From Opitutia bacterium Tous-C4FEB (GTDB lineage Bacteria > Verrucomicrobiota > Verrucomicrobiia > Opitutales > Opitutaceae): 64,000 nt of DNA. Positions 23,845 through 33,523 of this stretch are shown here, in pieces. Both the position numbers and the translations under genes were made by a program. The stretch spans positions 62,001 to 126,000 of the forward strand of contig NEVA01000006.1 of NCBI GenBank assembly GCA_002304445.1, written 5' to 3'. Below the pieces are notes generated by a model. That model searched no databases. It saw nothing but the letters and a program-made list of their open reading frames with translations, and was not told the origin of the DNA. Numbering within the stretch: the stretch's first letter is position 1; every line of letters begins with the position of its first letter.

Positions 23845-26800
23845 CTACCGCTGGATCAATTTACCAAGGGCGCCGAAGTTTTTCAGCGGCGCGCTTTTTT
23901 TGTCCGGCGTTTTCACAGTCGCCATCGGCACCGGTGCCACCGCCACCGCGGGTTTGGTCGCAATCGATTTTGGCGGCACCTCGGCCTTCGCCGCTTCCGG
24001 CCCCACCTTCGCCGCGCCCGCCAACCAGCGGTCCAATTTCACCGCCGACACCGGCTCCGAAGTCCCCAGTTCTTGGGCAAACACGCTCACTCGAAACTCC
24101 TCCACCAGCCAGCGAAACGCCGCGCCGTCCTCCCGCCCGCGCAGTTTCCCGACCGCCGCGATATACGGCGCCAACTGCCGGGCGCGCTCCGCGTCCTTTG
24201 CCGGATTCTGCCGCCAGCGATCCGCCCGTTGCTTCATCGCCTTCAAATAACGCGGAAACTGCGCGAGCTGCCCATAAGGCGTCACCCGCACAAAGTCCGC
24301 CGGCAACAACCCCGCCAACTCCGCCGCCATTCCCGCATAAGGGGTCGGGTGCACTTCCAGCGTCAGCCGCAGATTCAGGATCTCGCGCAATTGGTCCACG
24401 TAACGCGGCACCAGCCCGCGCAGATCCGCCTTCGCCCGATTCACGGCCGCTTCAAACCCCGCCGCCGTCAGCGCGCCCACGCGCTTCGCATCGCAAATCC
24501 ACGCCCGAATCGAGCCCAGCGCGTGCACCTGCAAATCCGCCAACGGCACCAGCGTCGCGAGCAGCGCCCCCAGATCACGCAACGCCTTCAAATCCCGCTC
24601 CAGCCAGCCGAGTTCATACCGCACCTGCGTTTCCAACAACGCCGCCAGCCCTCGCGCCGTCGCCGCCTGCGCTTCCTCCGGGGTGCGGGCCAGCCGCAAG
24701 GCCACGCCTCCCGCCTCGACCACCAGCGCCGGCCACGCCTCGACCGGCACGCCCGCCTGCTCGCTCACGTTCACCCGCGGCGGCAACTCCCCAAAGGTCC
24801 ACGCCGTCTGCGGCGGCTTCTCCCACTGCGCCCGCGCGCGCCGCCACACCTCGGGTTCCGCCTTCGCCACGGCCACCGTTGCCTCACGACCGCGTTGCTT
24901 CAGCGCCGCCTGAATCTCGCCCAGCTCCCGGCTGGCGCACAGCTCGACGCCGACGTCGTTCAACACCCGCACGCGCACGCGAAAATGATCCGGCGGCGCT
25001 TTGTCTTCCCAAATCTTCGCCTGCACCCCGAGGCCAAATCGCTCGCGCAACTCCGCCGCCAGCGCCTCGGTCAACGTCTCGCGCCGGTCCGTCAACCGGT
25101 CCCGCGCCGCCACCCAGCCCGCGAACTTTTTCGCATTTTCACTCAGGGGCACAAACGCCCGGCGCAATTCCTTGGGCAGCGCCCGCAGGTAATGCTCCAC
25201 CTTCGCCTCGAGGTGCCCGGGCACCGCCCAATCGAGCGCCGCCGGCGTGAGCGACGCCGCGTCCCGCACATTCACATCGAGCGTCACGCCGTCGTCGGCC
25301 TGCCCCGGCTTGTAAGTATAGGCCAACGGCAACGCCGAATTCGCCAGCGCCACCGCCTCGGGAAACGCCACCGCATCGTGCACCAAGGTTTCCGGATCAC
25401 GCAGGTCCTCCGGCTCCAACATCAGGAATTTCGGCTCCGCACCTTTGCGCTCGCGCACCAGATCGACCAGCTCGGCCACCGTGCTGATCCCCGTAGGAGC
25501 GTCGTTCGACGACGCCCTTTCTTCCACCAACCGCGCGGCGTAGAACCGGTAGATCGCCTCGTCCAGATTCAGATATCCCGTGTCGCGCGTGCGCGTGAGT
25601 GCGTTCTCGATTTTCGCCCGCACCGCCCGATTGTGAATCAGACAATCCAGCGGAAACACCACCGTGTCGTTCACGAGGGCTTCGCGGATAAAAATCTCCG
25701 TCGCGTGCGCCGGATTGATTTTGCCGTAGCCCACCGCGCGGCTCTCCAGTTCCAGTCCGTAAAGCCGCGTGCGTTGTTTCACCATCACGCGCCCCGCTTC
25801 TTCGTTCCAAAACGGCTCGCTGTGCGCCACGCGCACCACGTGAGACCCCAGCTCCAGCGCCCACATGGGGTCGAGCCGCGCACAGGTCCGCGCAAAAATC
25901 CGCGTCGTCTCCATCATCTCCGCCGCCATGATCCAGCGCGGCGTCTTCGGCCCTTTCTTCGGCGCGGCTGCGGGATCCGCTTTTCCCCGTTTCGGCTCCT
26001 CGCGCCTAAACAACACCGATCCCGGAAACAGCGCCACGCGCCGGTCGTTGGTCGCCTTGTAGCCGCCATTGTCCTCATCCAGTTGCGCGATGTTTCCGAG
26101 CAAACCCGCGAGCACGCTGCGGTGAATTGCCCGGTAGCCCGGCGTGCCAAAGGCCAGAGGTTGCTCCGGGTTTCGTTCCGCGTGCTCCCGCGTGCCGTCG
26201 TAGATCGACGTCATCCGAAACGCGTCGCGCTCCCGCAAGGTGTCGAGCAATTGCGCGTGCACGTCGCGCCACTCCCGGAGGCGCGTGTAGCTCAGAAAAT
26301 GATCGCGGCAGAACCGACGCAGCTTCGCCTGGGTGAGCCGCTCGAACTCGTCGTGAAACGTCTCCCAGATGTTGAGCAACGTGAGAAAATCCGAATCCGG
26401 ATGCGCGAACCGCCGGTGCGCCGCGTCGGCCTGCTGCTGCTTGTCCATCGGCCGGTCGCGGGGATCTTGAATGCTGAGTCCCGCCGCGATCACCAGCACT
26501 TCGCGCAACGCCCGCTCGGTGCGCCCCTGGAGAATCATGCGCCCCACCGTGGGGTCCACCGGCAGCCGCGCCAGCTCACGCCCGATCTCCGTGAGCGGTC
26601 GCGCCAGCTCACCCGCCGCCTCCCCCTCGAGCGCCCCGATCTCCTCCAGCAGCAGATACCCCGAGCGAATCGCCTTCGGCGCCGGCGGATTGATAAACGG
26701 AAACCGCTCGATGTCACCGAGGCCAAACGCCTTTAGGCGCAAAATCACGTCCGCCAGATTCGCCCGCCGGATCTCCGGCTCCGTAAACCGCGGTCGCTCC

Positions 26801-27948
26801 AAAAAGTCCTGCTCCGAAAACAGGCGGATGCACACGCCCTCCGCCACGCGCCCGCTGCGGCCTTTGCGCTGGTCGGCGCTCGATTGTGAAACCGGCTCGA
26901 TCGGCAGGCGCCGCGTGCGCGACGCCGCCGTGTAGCGACTCACCCGCGCGAGACCGGTATCGACGACAAACTTGATCCCCGGGATCGTCAGCGACGTTTC
27001 CGCGATGTTCGTCGCGAGCACGATTTTCCGCCGTTGGGACGAGGAGAACACCCGCTGTTGCTCCGCGTTGGAAAGTCGGCCGAAGAGCGGCACGATTTCG
27101 CAGTTTCTCAGTCTGCGGCCTTCGAGCAGGTCCCCGGCTTCGCGGATGTCCCGCTCGCTCGGCAGAAACACCAACACATCGCCCGCCTCGCTCTCGTGCG
27201 TGATGCGCTCGACGGCTTCGACCGCCCCGTCGATGTAGTGCAACGCCTCCGCCTTGGCCGAAGCCACCGCCGCCGCATCGCTCCGGTCTTCGTTCTCGTC
27301 GTTTTCGTCGTAGTCGGAGCCCAGTCCGTCCAGCGGCGCGTAGATGACCTCGACCGGATACACCCGGCCTTCCACCTTGATGATCGGCGCGCCGTCAAAC
27401 GCCTCGCTGAACGCCTCCGTGTCGATCGTCGCGGAGGTGATGATGATCTTCAGCTCGGGGCGCTTGAACCGCAGCGTGCGCAGGTGCCCGAGCAGGAAAT
27501 CGATGTTGAGCGAGCGTTCGTGCGCCTCGTCGATGATCACCGTGTCGTAATCGCGCAGCAGCGGATCGCCCTGCACCTCGGCGAGCAACATGCCGTCGGT
27601 CAGAAACTTGATCACCGTCTTCCCCGTCGTGCGGTCGTCGAAGCGGATCTTGCAGCCGACTTCGCGGCCCCATTCCACGTTCAGCTCGTCCGCCACCCGC
27701 CGTGAAATCGACAACGCCGCCACCCGCCGCGGTTGCGTGCACGCGATCCGCCCGCGCTGCCCCCGCCCGGCCGCCAGACACATTTTGGGGATCTGCGTCG
27801 TCTTGCCGGACCCTGTTTCACCCGCGAGAATCACGACCTGATGCTCCGCGATCGCCGCCGTGATTTCATCCGCGCGCGCGCTGATCGGCAGCTCCGGCGG
27901 GAACTCGATGCGGAAGGGAAACGAAGGTTGCGGGTCGGATGCGGCCAC
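23845..27948 (-). CDS. hrpA: ATP-dependent RNA helicase HrpA
   Basis: DEAH-box RNA helicase of about 1367 residues. Motif I is LAGETGSGKTTQIPK, motif II VIIDEAHERSLN, motif III ITSATIDTEAF, motif VI SSADQRKGRSGRVAEGVCIRLF. Then the HA2/OB-fold part and the large DUF3418 C-terminal domain of bacterial HrpA. The frame is open upstream to 28632, but those codons are antisense to the next gene, so I choose GTG at 27948, just before family sequence begins. No strong ribosome binding site is seen. HrpA resolves stalled ribosomes and processes mRNA. Confidence 0.93.
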   Translation of the reverse strand: MAASDPQPSFPFRIEFPPELPISARADEITAAIAEHQVVILAGETGSGKTTQIPKMCLAAGRGQRGRIACTQPRRVAALSISRRVADELNVEWGREVGCKIRFDDRTTGKTVIKFLTDGMLLAEVQGDPLLRDYDTVIIDEAHERSLNIDFLLGHLRTLRFKRPELKIIITSATIDTEAFSEAFDGAPIIKVEGRVYPVEVIYAPLDGLGSDYDENDENEDRSDAAAVASAKAEALHYIDGAVEAVERITHESEAGDVLVFLPSERDIREAGDLLEGRRLRNCEIVPLFGRLSNAEQQRVFSSSQRRKIVLATNIAETSLTIPGIKFVVDTGLARVSRYTAASRTRRLPIEPVSQSSADQRKGRSGRVAEGVCIRLFSEQDFLERPRFTEPEIRRANLADVILRLKAFGLGDIERFPFINPPAPKAIRSGYLLLEEIGALEGEAAGELARPLTEIGRELARLPVDPTVGRMILQGRTERALREVLVIAAGLSIQDPRDRPMDKQQQADAAHRRFAHPDSDFLTLLNIWETFHDEFERLTQAKLRRFCRDHFLSYTRLREWRDVHAQLLDTLRERDAFRMTSIYDGTREHAERNPEQPLAFGTPGYRAIHRSVLAGLLGNIAQLDEDNGGYKATNDRRVALFPGSVLFRREEPKRGKADPAAAPKKGPKTPRWIMAAEMMETTRIFARTCARLDPMWALELGSHVVRVAHSEPFWNEEAGRVMVKQRTRLYGLELESRAVGYGKINPAHATEIFIREALVNDTVVFPLDCLIHNRAVRAKIENALTRTRDTGYLNLDEAIYRFYAARLVEERASSNDAPTGISTVAELVDLVRERKGAEPKFLMLEPEDLRDPETLVHDAVAFPEAVALANSALPLAYTYKPGQADDGVTLDVNVRDAASLTPAALDWAVPGHLEAKVEHYLRALPKELRRAFVPLSENAKKFAGWVAARDRLTDRRETLTEALAAELRERFGLGVQAKIWEDKAPPDHFRVRVRVLNDVGVELCASRELGEIQAALKQRGREATVAVAKAEPEVWRRARAQWEKPPQTAWTFGELPPRVNVSEQAGVPVEAWPALVVEAGGVALRLARTPEEAQAATARGLAALLETQVRYELGWLERDLKALRDLGALLATLVPLADLQVHALGSIRAWICDAKRVGALTAAGFEAAVNRAKADLRGLVPRYVDQLREILNLRLTLEVHPTPYAGMAAELAGLLPADFVRVTPYGQLAQFPRYLKAMKQRADRWRQNPAKDAERARQLAPYIAAVGKLRGREDGAAFRWLVEEFRVSVFAQELGTSEPVSAVKLDRWLAGAAKVGPEAAKAEVPPKSIATKPAVAVAPVPMATVKTPDKKSAPLKNFGALGKLIQR

Positions 27949-27996
27949 GGAAAGAGGCTTGAGATTCGGGGCCGGCGCGGGAATGACAACCCTTCC

Positions 27997-28515
27997 ATGC
28001 GCGCGCCGCCCTTGCTTCCCGAAGAAACCTTGTTCCGCGTGCTGCGCCTTGCCCGCTTCAACGGCCTCAGCGTCCTCGGCATCGCGGGATTCTTCGCCGT
28101 GATCTCCGCCGCCGCGCAGGATGTGCCCGGCGCCCTCGTCGGTGTCCTCGTCGCCGGCGCCGGCGCTCTCGAACTGCACGGCGTGAGCCTGCTCCGCCGC
28201 AGCGACGACCGCGGCACGCACTGGCTGGTGGGCAGCCAACTTTATCTGCTGGTCGTCGTTCTCGCCTACGTTGCCTTCCGCCTGAACCACATCGACGTCG
28301 AGCCCATGCGCCAGATTCTGACCGAGCAGCAACGCGAGACCATCGCCGAGGCCGGCTTCACCGACGATCAGTTTTTGCGCACCGTTTATACCCTGAGTTC
28401 CTCGGTCTTTGGCGTGGTGGCGTTTCTCTACCAAGGCGGCATGGCCCTTTACTATCATCGTCGCCGCGCCGCGATCACCGCCGCGCTGAACGCCGATTCC
28501 GACTCCGAAAAGTAG
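27997..28515 (+). CDS. Membrane protein of unknown function, divergent from hrpA
   Basis: A 172-residue protein with three or four hydrophobic segments: about residues 23-40 (GLSVLGIAGFFAVISAAA), 43-58, 77-94 (LVGSQLYLLVVVLAYVAF) and 132-152 (TLSSSVFGVVAFLYQGGMAL). A soluble stretch (PMRQILTEQQRETIAEAGFTD) lies between. Starts with ATG at 27997, 48 bases from the hrpA start. No known function. Confidence 0.8.
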   Translation: MRAPPLLPEETLFRVLRLARFNGLSVLGIAGFFAVISAAAQDVPGALVGVLVAGAGALELHGVSLLRRSDDRGTHWLVGSQLYLLVVVLAYVAFRLNHIDVEPMRQILTEQQRETIAEAGFTDDQFLRTVYTLSSSVFGVVAFLYQGGMALYYHRRRAAITAALNADSDSEK

Positions 28516-28516
28516 A

Positions 28517-28540
28517 GCAGAGTCTCCGACCCGCCCTCCG
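28517..28540. repeat. GTCTCCGACCCGCC palindromic unit
   Basis: Imperfect hairpin sequence directly after the stop at 28515. The same core recurs right after other stops at 33042 and 52605-52626 and, more weakly, near 45341. Confidence 0.5.
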
Positions 28541-28604
28541 CGCCAAGCGCTCACGCCGCGCGCCCGCCCTTGCGCCCGGCGTCCTTCGCGCCACATTTCC
28601 CACC

Positions 28605-29246
28605 ATGTCCAAAGCACGCTACATCGAAGCAAAACAGAGATGGGCCGAAAAACAAAAAGCCCGCGGCGTCACCGCCCGCGCCGTGCCCTCGCAAGATCGT
28701 CTTCCGCCCGGCCAAAAACTCACCGATGGGTTTCCCGTGCTCGACCTCGGCGTGCAACCCGCCATCGAGCCCGCCGACTGGACCCTCACGCTCGACGGCC
28801 TCGTCGAAAAGCCGGCCAAGCTCGATTGGGCCGCCTTCCACGCTCTGCCGCAGGTCGAGGACGTAAGCGACTTCCACTGCGTGACCACGTGGAGCAAATT
28901 CGACTGCCTTTGGGGCGGCGTGGCCTTTACCACGCTCTACGAACTCGCCCAGCCCAAGCCCGAGGCGCAGTTCGTCTACTTCACGAGCTACGACGGCTAT
29001 TCGACCAATTTACCCCTCGCCGCGTGCCTCGACGACGACGTGCTCGTCGCCACGCAGTTCGACGGGGCGCCGCTGGAGCGCGAGCACGGCGGCTTGGCCC
29101 GCGTGATCGTCCCGAAGCTTTACGCGTGGAAAGGCGCGAAATTCGTGCAGGCGATCAGCTTTCTCGCCGAGGACAAACTCGGCTTCTGGGAAGTCCGCGG
29201 TTACTCCAACGGCGCCGACCCGTGGACCGAGGACCGCTACGCCTGA
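28605..29246 (+). CDS. Sulfite-oxidase-like molybdopterin-dependent oxidoreductase
   Basis: A 213-residue cytoplasmic-looking protein of the sulfite oxidase / MsrP / YuiH family. The molybdenum-ligand cysteine is in VSDFHCVTTWSKFDCLW (about residue 90). Other family features are WTLTLDGLVEKP, YTSYDGYSTNLPL and ARVIVPKLYAWKGAKFVQ. No Tat signal is present. No heme-binding partner is beside it. The substrate is unknown. Confidence 0.88.
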   Translation: MSKARYIEAKQRWAEKQKARGVTARAVPSQDRLPPGQKLTDGFPVLDLGVQPAIEPADWTLTLDGLVEKPAKLDWAAFHALPQVEDVSDFHCVTTWSKFDCLWGGVAFTTLYELAQPKPEAQFVYFTSYDGYSTNLPLAACLDDDVLVATQFDGAPLEREHGGLARVIVPKLYAWKGAKFVQAISFLAEDKLGFWEVRGYSNGADPWTEDRYA

Positions 29247-29315
29247 TTCCGGTTCTCATCGCACGCGGCCCCGCGCGCGCCGATCACTGCACCGCGCCGC
29301 GGCCGGCCCGATCCT

Positions 29316-29891
29316 TCAACCCACCTTGGGCTTCGGCCGCGGTCCGAGCCGCACCGCCGCCGCGCGCTTGGGAGCCGGCGGCCCGTGGGGCACCGGTTTG
29401 GCCCGCCAAAAAAGCAACGTAAGAAAATAACCCATCACCCCAAGAATCGGCCCAAGCACCACGGCCCCGAGATAGAGCGCGCCCAAATTGCCCTGCCACC
29501 CGGTCACGATCGCCATCGGGTCGCCCCACACCCGATGCCATTCGGACTGAAGGTCCGTACCCAACACAATTTTACCCACGAGGTAACACGCCGGCAGGTG
29601 AACGATCGCGGTCGCCGGCGAAGAGAGGAACTGAAGCAAAAAACTCACCGGCAGATTGGCCCGCGCCCAAAATGCAAAGGTGCATGCGAACAGCGATTGC
29701 GCCGGCAAGAAGGGAATGATGGTCACCGGCATGCCCACCAAAAACGCCCGGGCCAGGCTATCGCGGCTCGGCACCCACAATTCCCGTTCCAACAAGCGGT
29801 CGCCCAACCGCGTGTGCAGAATACCCCCGCGCAGTTTGTAGCGCGAAAGGCCCCACTCGTTAAGTCGGCGCAGTGTCCAACGGAAATTCAT
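29316..29891 (-). CDS. DUF2062 domain membrane protein
   Basis: A 191-residue protein. DUF2062 features: basic N-terminus, then SRDSLARAFLVGMPVTIIPFLPAQSLFACTFAFWARANLPVS, and hydrophobic segments about residues 110-125 and 145-170. The C-terminus is proline/arginine-rich (PHGPPAPKRAAAVRLGPRP). The function of DUF2062 is not established. Start ATG at 29891. Confidence 0.88.
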   Translation of the reverse strand: MNFRWTLRRLNEWGLSRYKLRGGILHTRLGDRLLERELWVPSRDSLARAFLVGMPVTIIPFLPAQSLFACTFAFWARANLPVSFLLQFLSSPATAIVHLPACYLVGKIVLGTDLQSEWHRVWGDPMAIVTGWQGNLGALYLGAVVLGPILGVMGYFLTLLFWRAKPVPHGPPAPKRAAAVRLGPRPKPKVG

Positions 29892-29994
29892 ACTCCCCGC
29901 CATTCACGCGGCCCGCCGGCCTTACGCCAGCGAAATCATCCGGTGTTCCACTTCCCGTTGGACAACTCCCGCCGGTCCCGCTCATCACCCTTCC

Positions 29995-31317
29995 ATGTCC
30001 GAATCCAACCGCCCCCTTGCGAATCGTATCCTGATCGGTCTCGGCATCGGCGTCGTCGCCGGCGCGGCCACGCTCATCGTCGGCCGTTTCTCGCCCGAGT
30101 TTCTGGCGTTCATGCGCAACGTCTCGACCACCTACCTCGATCCCATCGGCCAAATTTTCCTCCGTCTGCTTTTCTTCGTCGTCATTCCCCTGGTCTTCGC
30201 CTCCCTCGCCGCCGGCGTCGTGCAACTCGGCCGGCTCGACAAACTCGGGCCCCTCGCCACCCGCACGTTCGCCCTCTTTTTTCTCAACATGGCCATCGGC
30301 GTTGCCCTCGGCCTACTGATGATGAACCTGCTCCAACCGGGCAACCATCTCTCCCCCGAGGCCAAGACGAGCCTCATGACGGAGTTCGGCGGGGCCGCCC
30401 AGCGGACCATCGCCACCCATCAGGCCAGCCAAGGTTTTGGCCTCACCACGCTCGTCGAGATGTTTCTCCCGAAAAATCTCTTCGGCGCTTTCGTCGGCAA
30501 CAACCGCACCACCCTCGGCGACGTCCTGCCGCTCATCGTCTTCGCCATTATGATCGGCGCCGTCGGCACGCAACTCGTCGCCGCCAAACGCCAGAAATTG
30601 CAGGACTCCCTCGACCTCGTCTGCGAGCTCATGACGGGCATCGTCAACTTTGCGCTGCGGCTGGCACCTTACGCCGTGCCGCTCATGATCTACAGCGTCA
30701 CCGTCAAAGTCGGCGTCGACATTCTGATCGCCCTCGGCGCCTTCGTCCTCGGCGTGCTCGGGGTGCTCGCACTCCACCTCTTCGGCTCCATGAGCGTGTT
30801 TCTCAAGATCTGGACCAAGCGCTCACCCCTCCAGTTTTTCAAAGATGTCCGCTCCGTCCTCATCACCGCGTTCTCGACCAGCTCCAGCAACGCCACTCTG
30901 CCGACCGCGATCACCTGCGTCCGCGACACGCTCAAGGTCAGCCCTTCGACGTCAGGCTTCGTGATCCCGCTCGGCGCCACCATGAACATGAGCGGCACCG
31001 CCCTTTACGAGGGCTGCGTCGTGCTCTTCGTTGCCCAAGTGTTCGGCGTCGATCTCACGCTCGTGCAACAGGGCACCTTGCTCCTGCTCTCCGTCATCAG
31101 TGCCGTTGCGGTCGCCGGCATCCCCGGCGGCTCGCTCCCATTGATTGCCGGCCTGCTCGTGACCTTCAATATCCCCCCCGAGGGCATCGGCATCGTCCTC
31201 GGTGCCGACCGTATTTTGGACATGGCCCGCACCACGACGAACGTCGGCTGCGATCTCGTGACCGCCGTCATCGTTGACGAGCAGATCGAACGCGCCGAAG
31301 CGGCCAAGTCCGCCTGA
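29995..31317 (+). CDS. Dicarboxylate/amino acid:cation symporter (DAACS family)
   Basis: A 440-residue inner-membrane transporter for C4-dicarboxylates or glutamate/aspartate with sodium or protons. Family features: FLRLLFFVVIPLVFASLAAGV, the serine-rich loop FSTSSSNATLPT and the substrate motif GFVIPLGATMNMSGTALYEG, AGIPGGSLPL, and GADRILDMARTTTNVGCDLVTAV with the conserved aspartate, arginine and asparagine. Full length; start ATG at 29995. Confidence 0.95.
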   Translation: MSESNRPLANRILIGLGIGVVAGAATLIVGRFSPEFLAFMRNVSTTYLDPIGQIFLRLLFFVVIPLVFASLAAGVVQLGRLDKLGPLATRTFALFFLNMAIGVALGLLMMNLLQPGNHLSPEAKTSLMTEFGGAAQRTIATHQASQGFGLTTLVEMFLPKNLFGAFVGNNRTTLGDVLPLIVFAIMIGAVGTQLVAAKRQKLQDSLDLVCELMTGIVNFALRLAPYAVPLMIYSVTVKVGVDILIALGAFVLGVLGVLALHLFGSMSVFLKIWTKRSPLQFFKDVRSVLITAFSTSSSNATLPTAITCVRDTLKVSPSTSGFVIPLGATMNMSGTALYEGCVVLFVAQVFGVDLTLVQQGTLLLLSVISAVAVAGIPGGSLPLIAGLLVTFNIPPEGIGIVLGADRILDMARTTTNVGCDLVTAVIVDEQIERAEAAKSA

Positions 31318-31512
31318 TCCTGCCGGCAACGCCCGGCGATTTGCGATCAACCTCGCGGTCGGGCTCCGGTGACCGCGCCGTTTCCCAACGTCGGAGTGCG
31401 CCGGCGTTCAGGTTGAAATTTTCCGCACCGCGCGCTTGCGCCCGGGAGGTCGATCCGCGTCAACTTCGCCCGTGCCCGCGTTCTGCGGGCGCTTTGTCGC
31501 CTACCCCACGCT

Positions 31513-33042
31513 ATGCTTCTCCCGACTCTTCACTTCGCCGCCATCACGCCGCGCACGCTCTCGTGGCCCGACTACCTCGCGCTCACGCTCTACTTCGCGC
31601 TCAACCTCGGGATCGGCTGGTGGTGCACCCGCCGCAAACGCGCCTCCAGCGGTGACTTCTTTCTCGGGGGCGGCCGCATCGCGTGGTGGGCCGCCGCGAT
31701 CAGCTTTTTCGCCACCGCCACCAGCAGCATCAGCTTCATGGCGCTTCCGGCCAAAACCTATTCCACCGACTGGGGCGTCTTTCTTTCCGCTCCCGCCCAA
31801 GCTCTCGCCGGCTGCATCGTCGGGCTCGTCTTCGTCAACCTGCTGCGCCGCCTCGGCGTCGTCTCCATCTTCGCCTACCTCGAACGCCGCTTCGACAAAC
31901 GCGTCCAACTCGTCGGCGCCGGCCTCGGCATGATGCTCAAGATTTTTGGCCGCATGAGCGTCGTCATGCTGCTGCCGTCACTCGCGCTCAGCACCGTCAC
32001 CGGGCTCAACGTTTACGTGAGCATCGCTCTCATCGGCGTAGTCACGACGCTTTACTCCCTGGAAGGCGGCTTCGAGGCGGTCATCTGGACCGATGTGCTC
32101 CAAGCCTTTGTCATGCTCGGCGGCGTCGTCGTCGCGCTCTCCTTCCTCGGTGCCGGACTCCCCGGCGGACTGGGCAGTCTGATTCCCGCGGCCACCGAGG
32201 CCGGTAAATTCAACCTGATCAATTGGGCGCCCAACTTCTCCCAGCCCACCGTCATCGTCTTCGTCGCGCAGTTTCTCGCCACCGTGTTTATCCAGATCGG
32301 CGACCAGCCGCTCATGCAACGCATGTTGTCCGCCTCCAACGAAGCCGAAGCCCGCCGTACCGTCATCCTCGGCAACCTCATCGGCGTCGGCAGCTCCATC
32401 CTCTTTTTCTTCGTCGGCACCGCCCTCTGGGCTTTCTACCGCGCGCACCCCGACCGCCTCGCCGCCGGCCTGCCCAACGATTCCATCTTCCCGTTCTTTA
32501 TCGCCAACGAGCTCCCGCCCGGCGTCGTCGGCGTGATCATCGCCGGTCTCTTCGCCGCCGCGATGGGCGCGCTCTCCAGTATCCTCAATAGCACCGCCGC
32601 CGTCGTCGTCTCCGACTTTCAAGGCACCTTCCAACCGCACGCCACCGAGGCCCAACGTCTCCGCCTCGCGAAACTATCCACGTTGATCTGCGGGGCCCTC
32701 GGCATCGGCATGGCGAGCTGGCTCGCCGCACAAAACGCGGCTTCGCTCTGGGACGAATTCATGAAGCTCATCGCCCTGCTCGGCGGCGGGTTCGCCGGCG
32801 TGTTCGCCCTCGGTCTGCTCACCCGCCGCGCGCACGCTGTCGGCGTCATGATCGGTGCGCTCGCCAGCATCGCCGCGACTTGGTCCGTCCAAAAATTCAC
32901 AACCGTCTCCCCCTTTGCCCACGGTTTCGTCGCCGTCGCCTCGTGCATGGTGATCGGCTACCTCGCGAGCCTCTTGCTCCCCGCTCCGGCCAAAAAGTCC
33001 CTCGTTGGCCTGACCCTCTGGGACCCCGCAGCTCCAAAGTAG
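31513..33042 (+). CDS. Sodium:solute symporter family protein
   Basis: A 509-residue SSS-family transporter with about 13 membrane helices. The start region LSWPDYLALTLYFALNLGIGWW and SSGDFFLGGGRIAWWAAAISFFATATSSISFMALPAKTY are typical of helix 1-2. FIQIGDQPLMQRMLSA and AAAMGALSSILNSTAAVVVSDF correspond to the family motifs near helices 7-8. Substrate unknown, but relatives often take sugars, sialic acid or carboxylates. Lies 195 bases after the DAACS gene on the same strand. Confidence 0.93.
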   Translation: MLLPTLHFAAITPRTLSWPDYLALTLYFALNLGIGWWCTRRKRASSGDFFLGGGRIAWWAAAISFFATATSSISFMALPAKTYSTDWGVFLSAPAQALAGCIVGLVFVNLLRRLGVVSIFAYLERRFDKRVQLVGAGLGMMLKIFGRMSVVMLLPSLALSTVTGLNVYVSIALIGVVTTLYSLEGGFEAVIWTDVLQAFVMLGGVVVALSFLGAGLPGGLGSLIPAATEAGKFNLINWAPNFSQPTVIVFVAQFLATVFIQIGDQPLMQRMLSASNEAEARRTVILGNLIGVGSSILFFFVGTALWAFYRAHPDRLAAGLPNDSIFPFFIANELPPGVVGVIIAGLFAAAMGALSSILNSTAAVVVSDFQGTFQPHATEAQRLRLAKLSTLICGALGIGMASWLAAQNAASLWDEFMKLIALLGGGFAGVFALGLLTRRAHAVGVMIGALASIAATWSVQKFTTVSPFAHGFVAVASCMVIGYLASLLLPAPAKKSLVGLTLWDPAAPK

Positions 33043-33063
33043 GGCAGGATCTCCGGGCCGCCC
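33042..33063. repeat. GTCTCCGACCCGCC-like palindromic unit after the symporter
   Basis: Imperfect hairpin (GGGCAGG ... GGCCGCCC around ATCTCCG) starting at the last base of the symporter stop codon. It resembles the units at 28517 and 52605. Confidence 0.45.
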
Positions 33064-33070
33064 CCACGCA

Positions 33071-33523
33071 TCACACCCGGACCTTCAACCCCTCGGCCAC
33101 CGCGAGCTTTTTCTGATTCGCATCGAACGTCAGAAATTCCTCCGCCCCGAGGTGCAGCGCCGTTGCGACGTGCACGATGTCGGCCAGCCGATGTCCCCCG
33201 CTCACCGTATACCGCGCGCTCAACGCCTCAGAGCGCTGAAACACGTCGGACCAGTCGACCGGGATCATTTGCAGCACCTGCGCCGCAAGATCGCTCTGGA
33301 GGAAACGCAACATCACTTGCCCCTCCGTTCCGGCAAAGTCCTTCGTGCGATCATGAGCGTGCAGCCGCGCTTGCACGCGTAGCGATTGGCGAAACTCCAG
33401 CAGCAGAAAACTGGAAACGGAAAGCGGGGCGGCGTGCTTTTCCAAATAGGCGATCGCCTGAGGTGAGTTGTCCTGCCGCCGATACAGCGAGCAAAGGAAA
33501 GACGTATCGGGAAACACGCTCAT
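33071..33523 (-). CDS. PIN domain toxin (VapC-like)
   Basis: A 150-residue PIN-domain ribonuclease. Acidic active-site residues appear in FPDTSFLCSLY (N-terminal Asp), SSFLLLEFRQS (Glu), RLADIVHVATAL (Asp) and FLTFDANQKKLA (Asp). Start ATG at 33523 overlaps the antitoxin stop by four bases. The neighbour is a Phd/VapB-type antitoxin, so this is a type II toxin-antitoxin module. Confidence 0.88.
   Translation of the reverse strand: MSVFPDTSFLCSLYRRQDNSPQAIAYLEKHAAPLSVSSFLLLEFRQSLRVQARLHAHDRTKDFAGTEGQVMLRFLQSDLAAQVLQMIPVDWSDVFQRSEALSARYTVSGGHRLADIVHVATALHLGAEEFLTFDANQKKLAVAEGLKVRV

Noticed and set aside
23626-26736. 1036-codon plus-strand open frame across hrpA
   Set aside because: It is antisense to the clear HrpA helicase and reads as arginine/histidine/proline-rich sequence without domains; a by-product of high GC.
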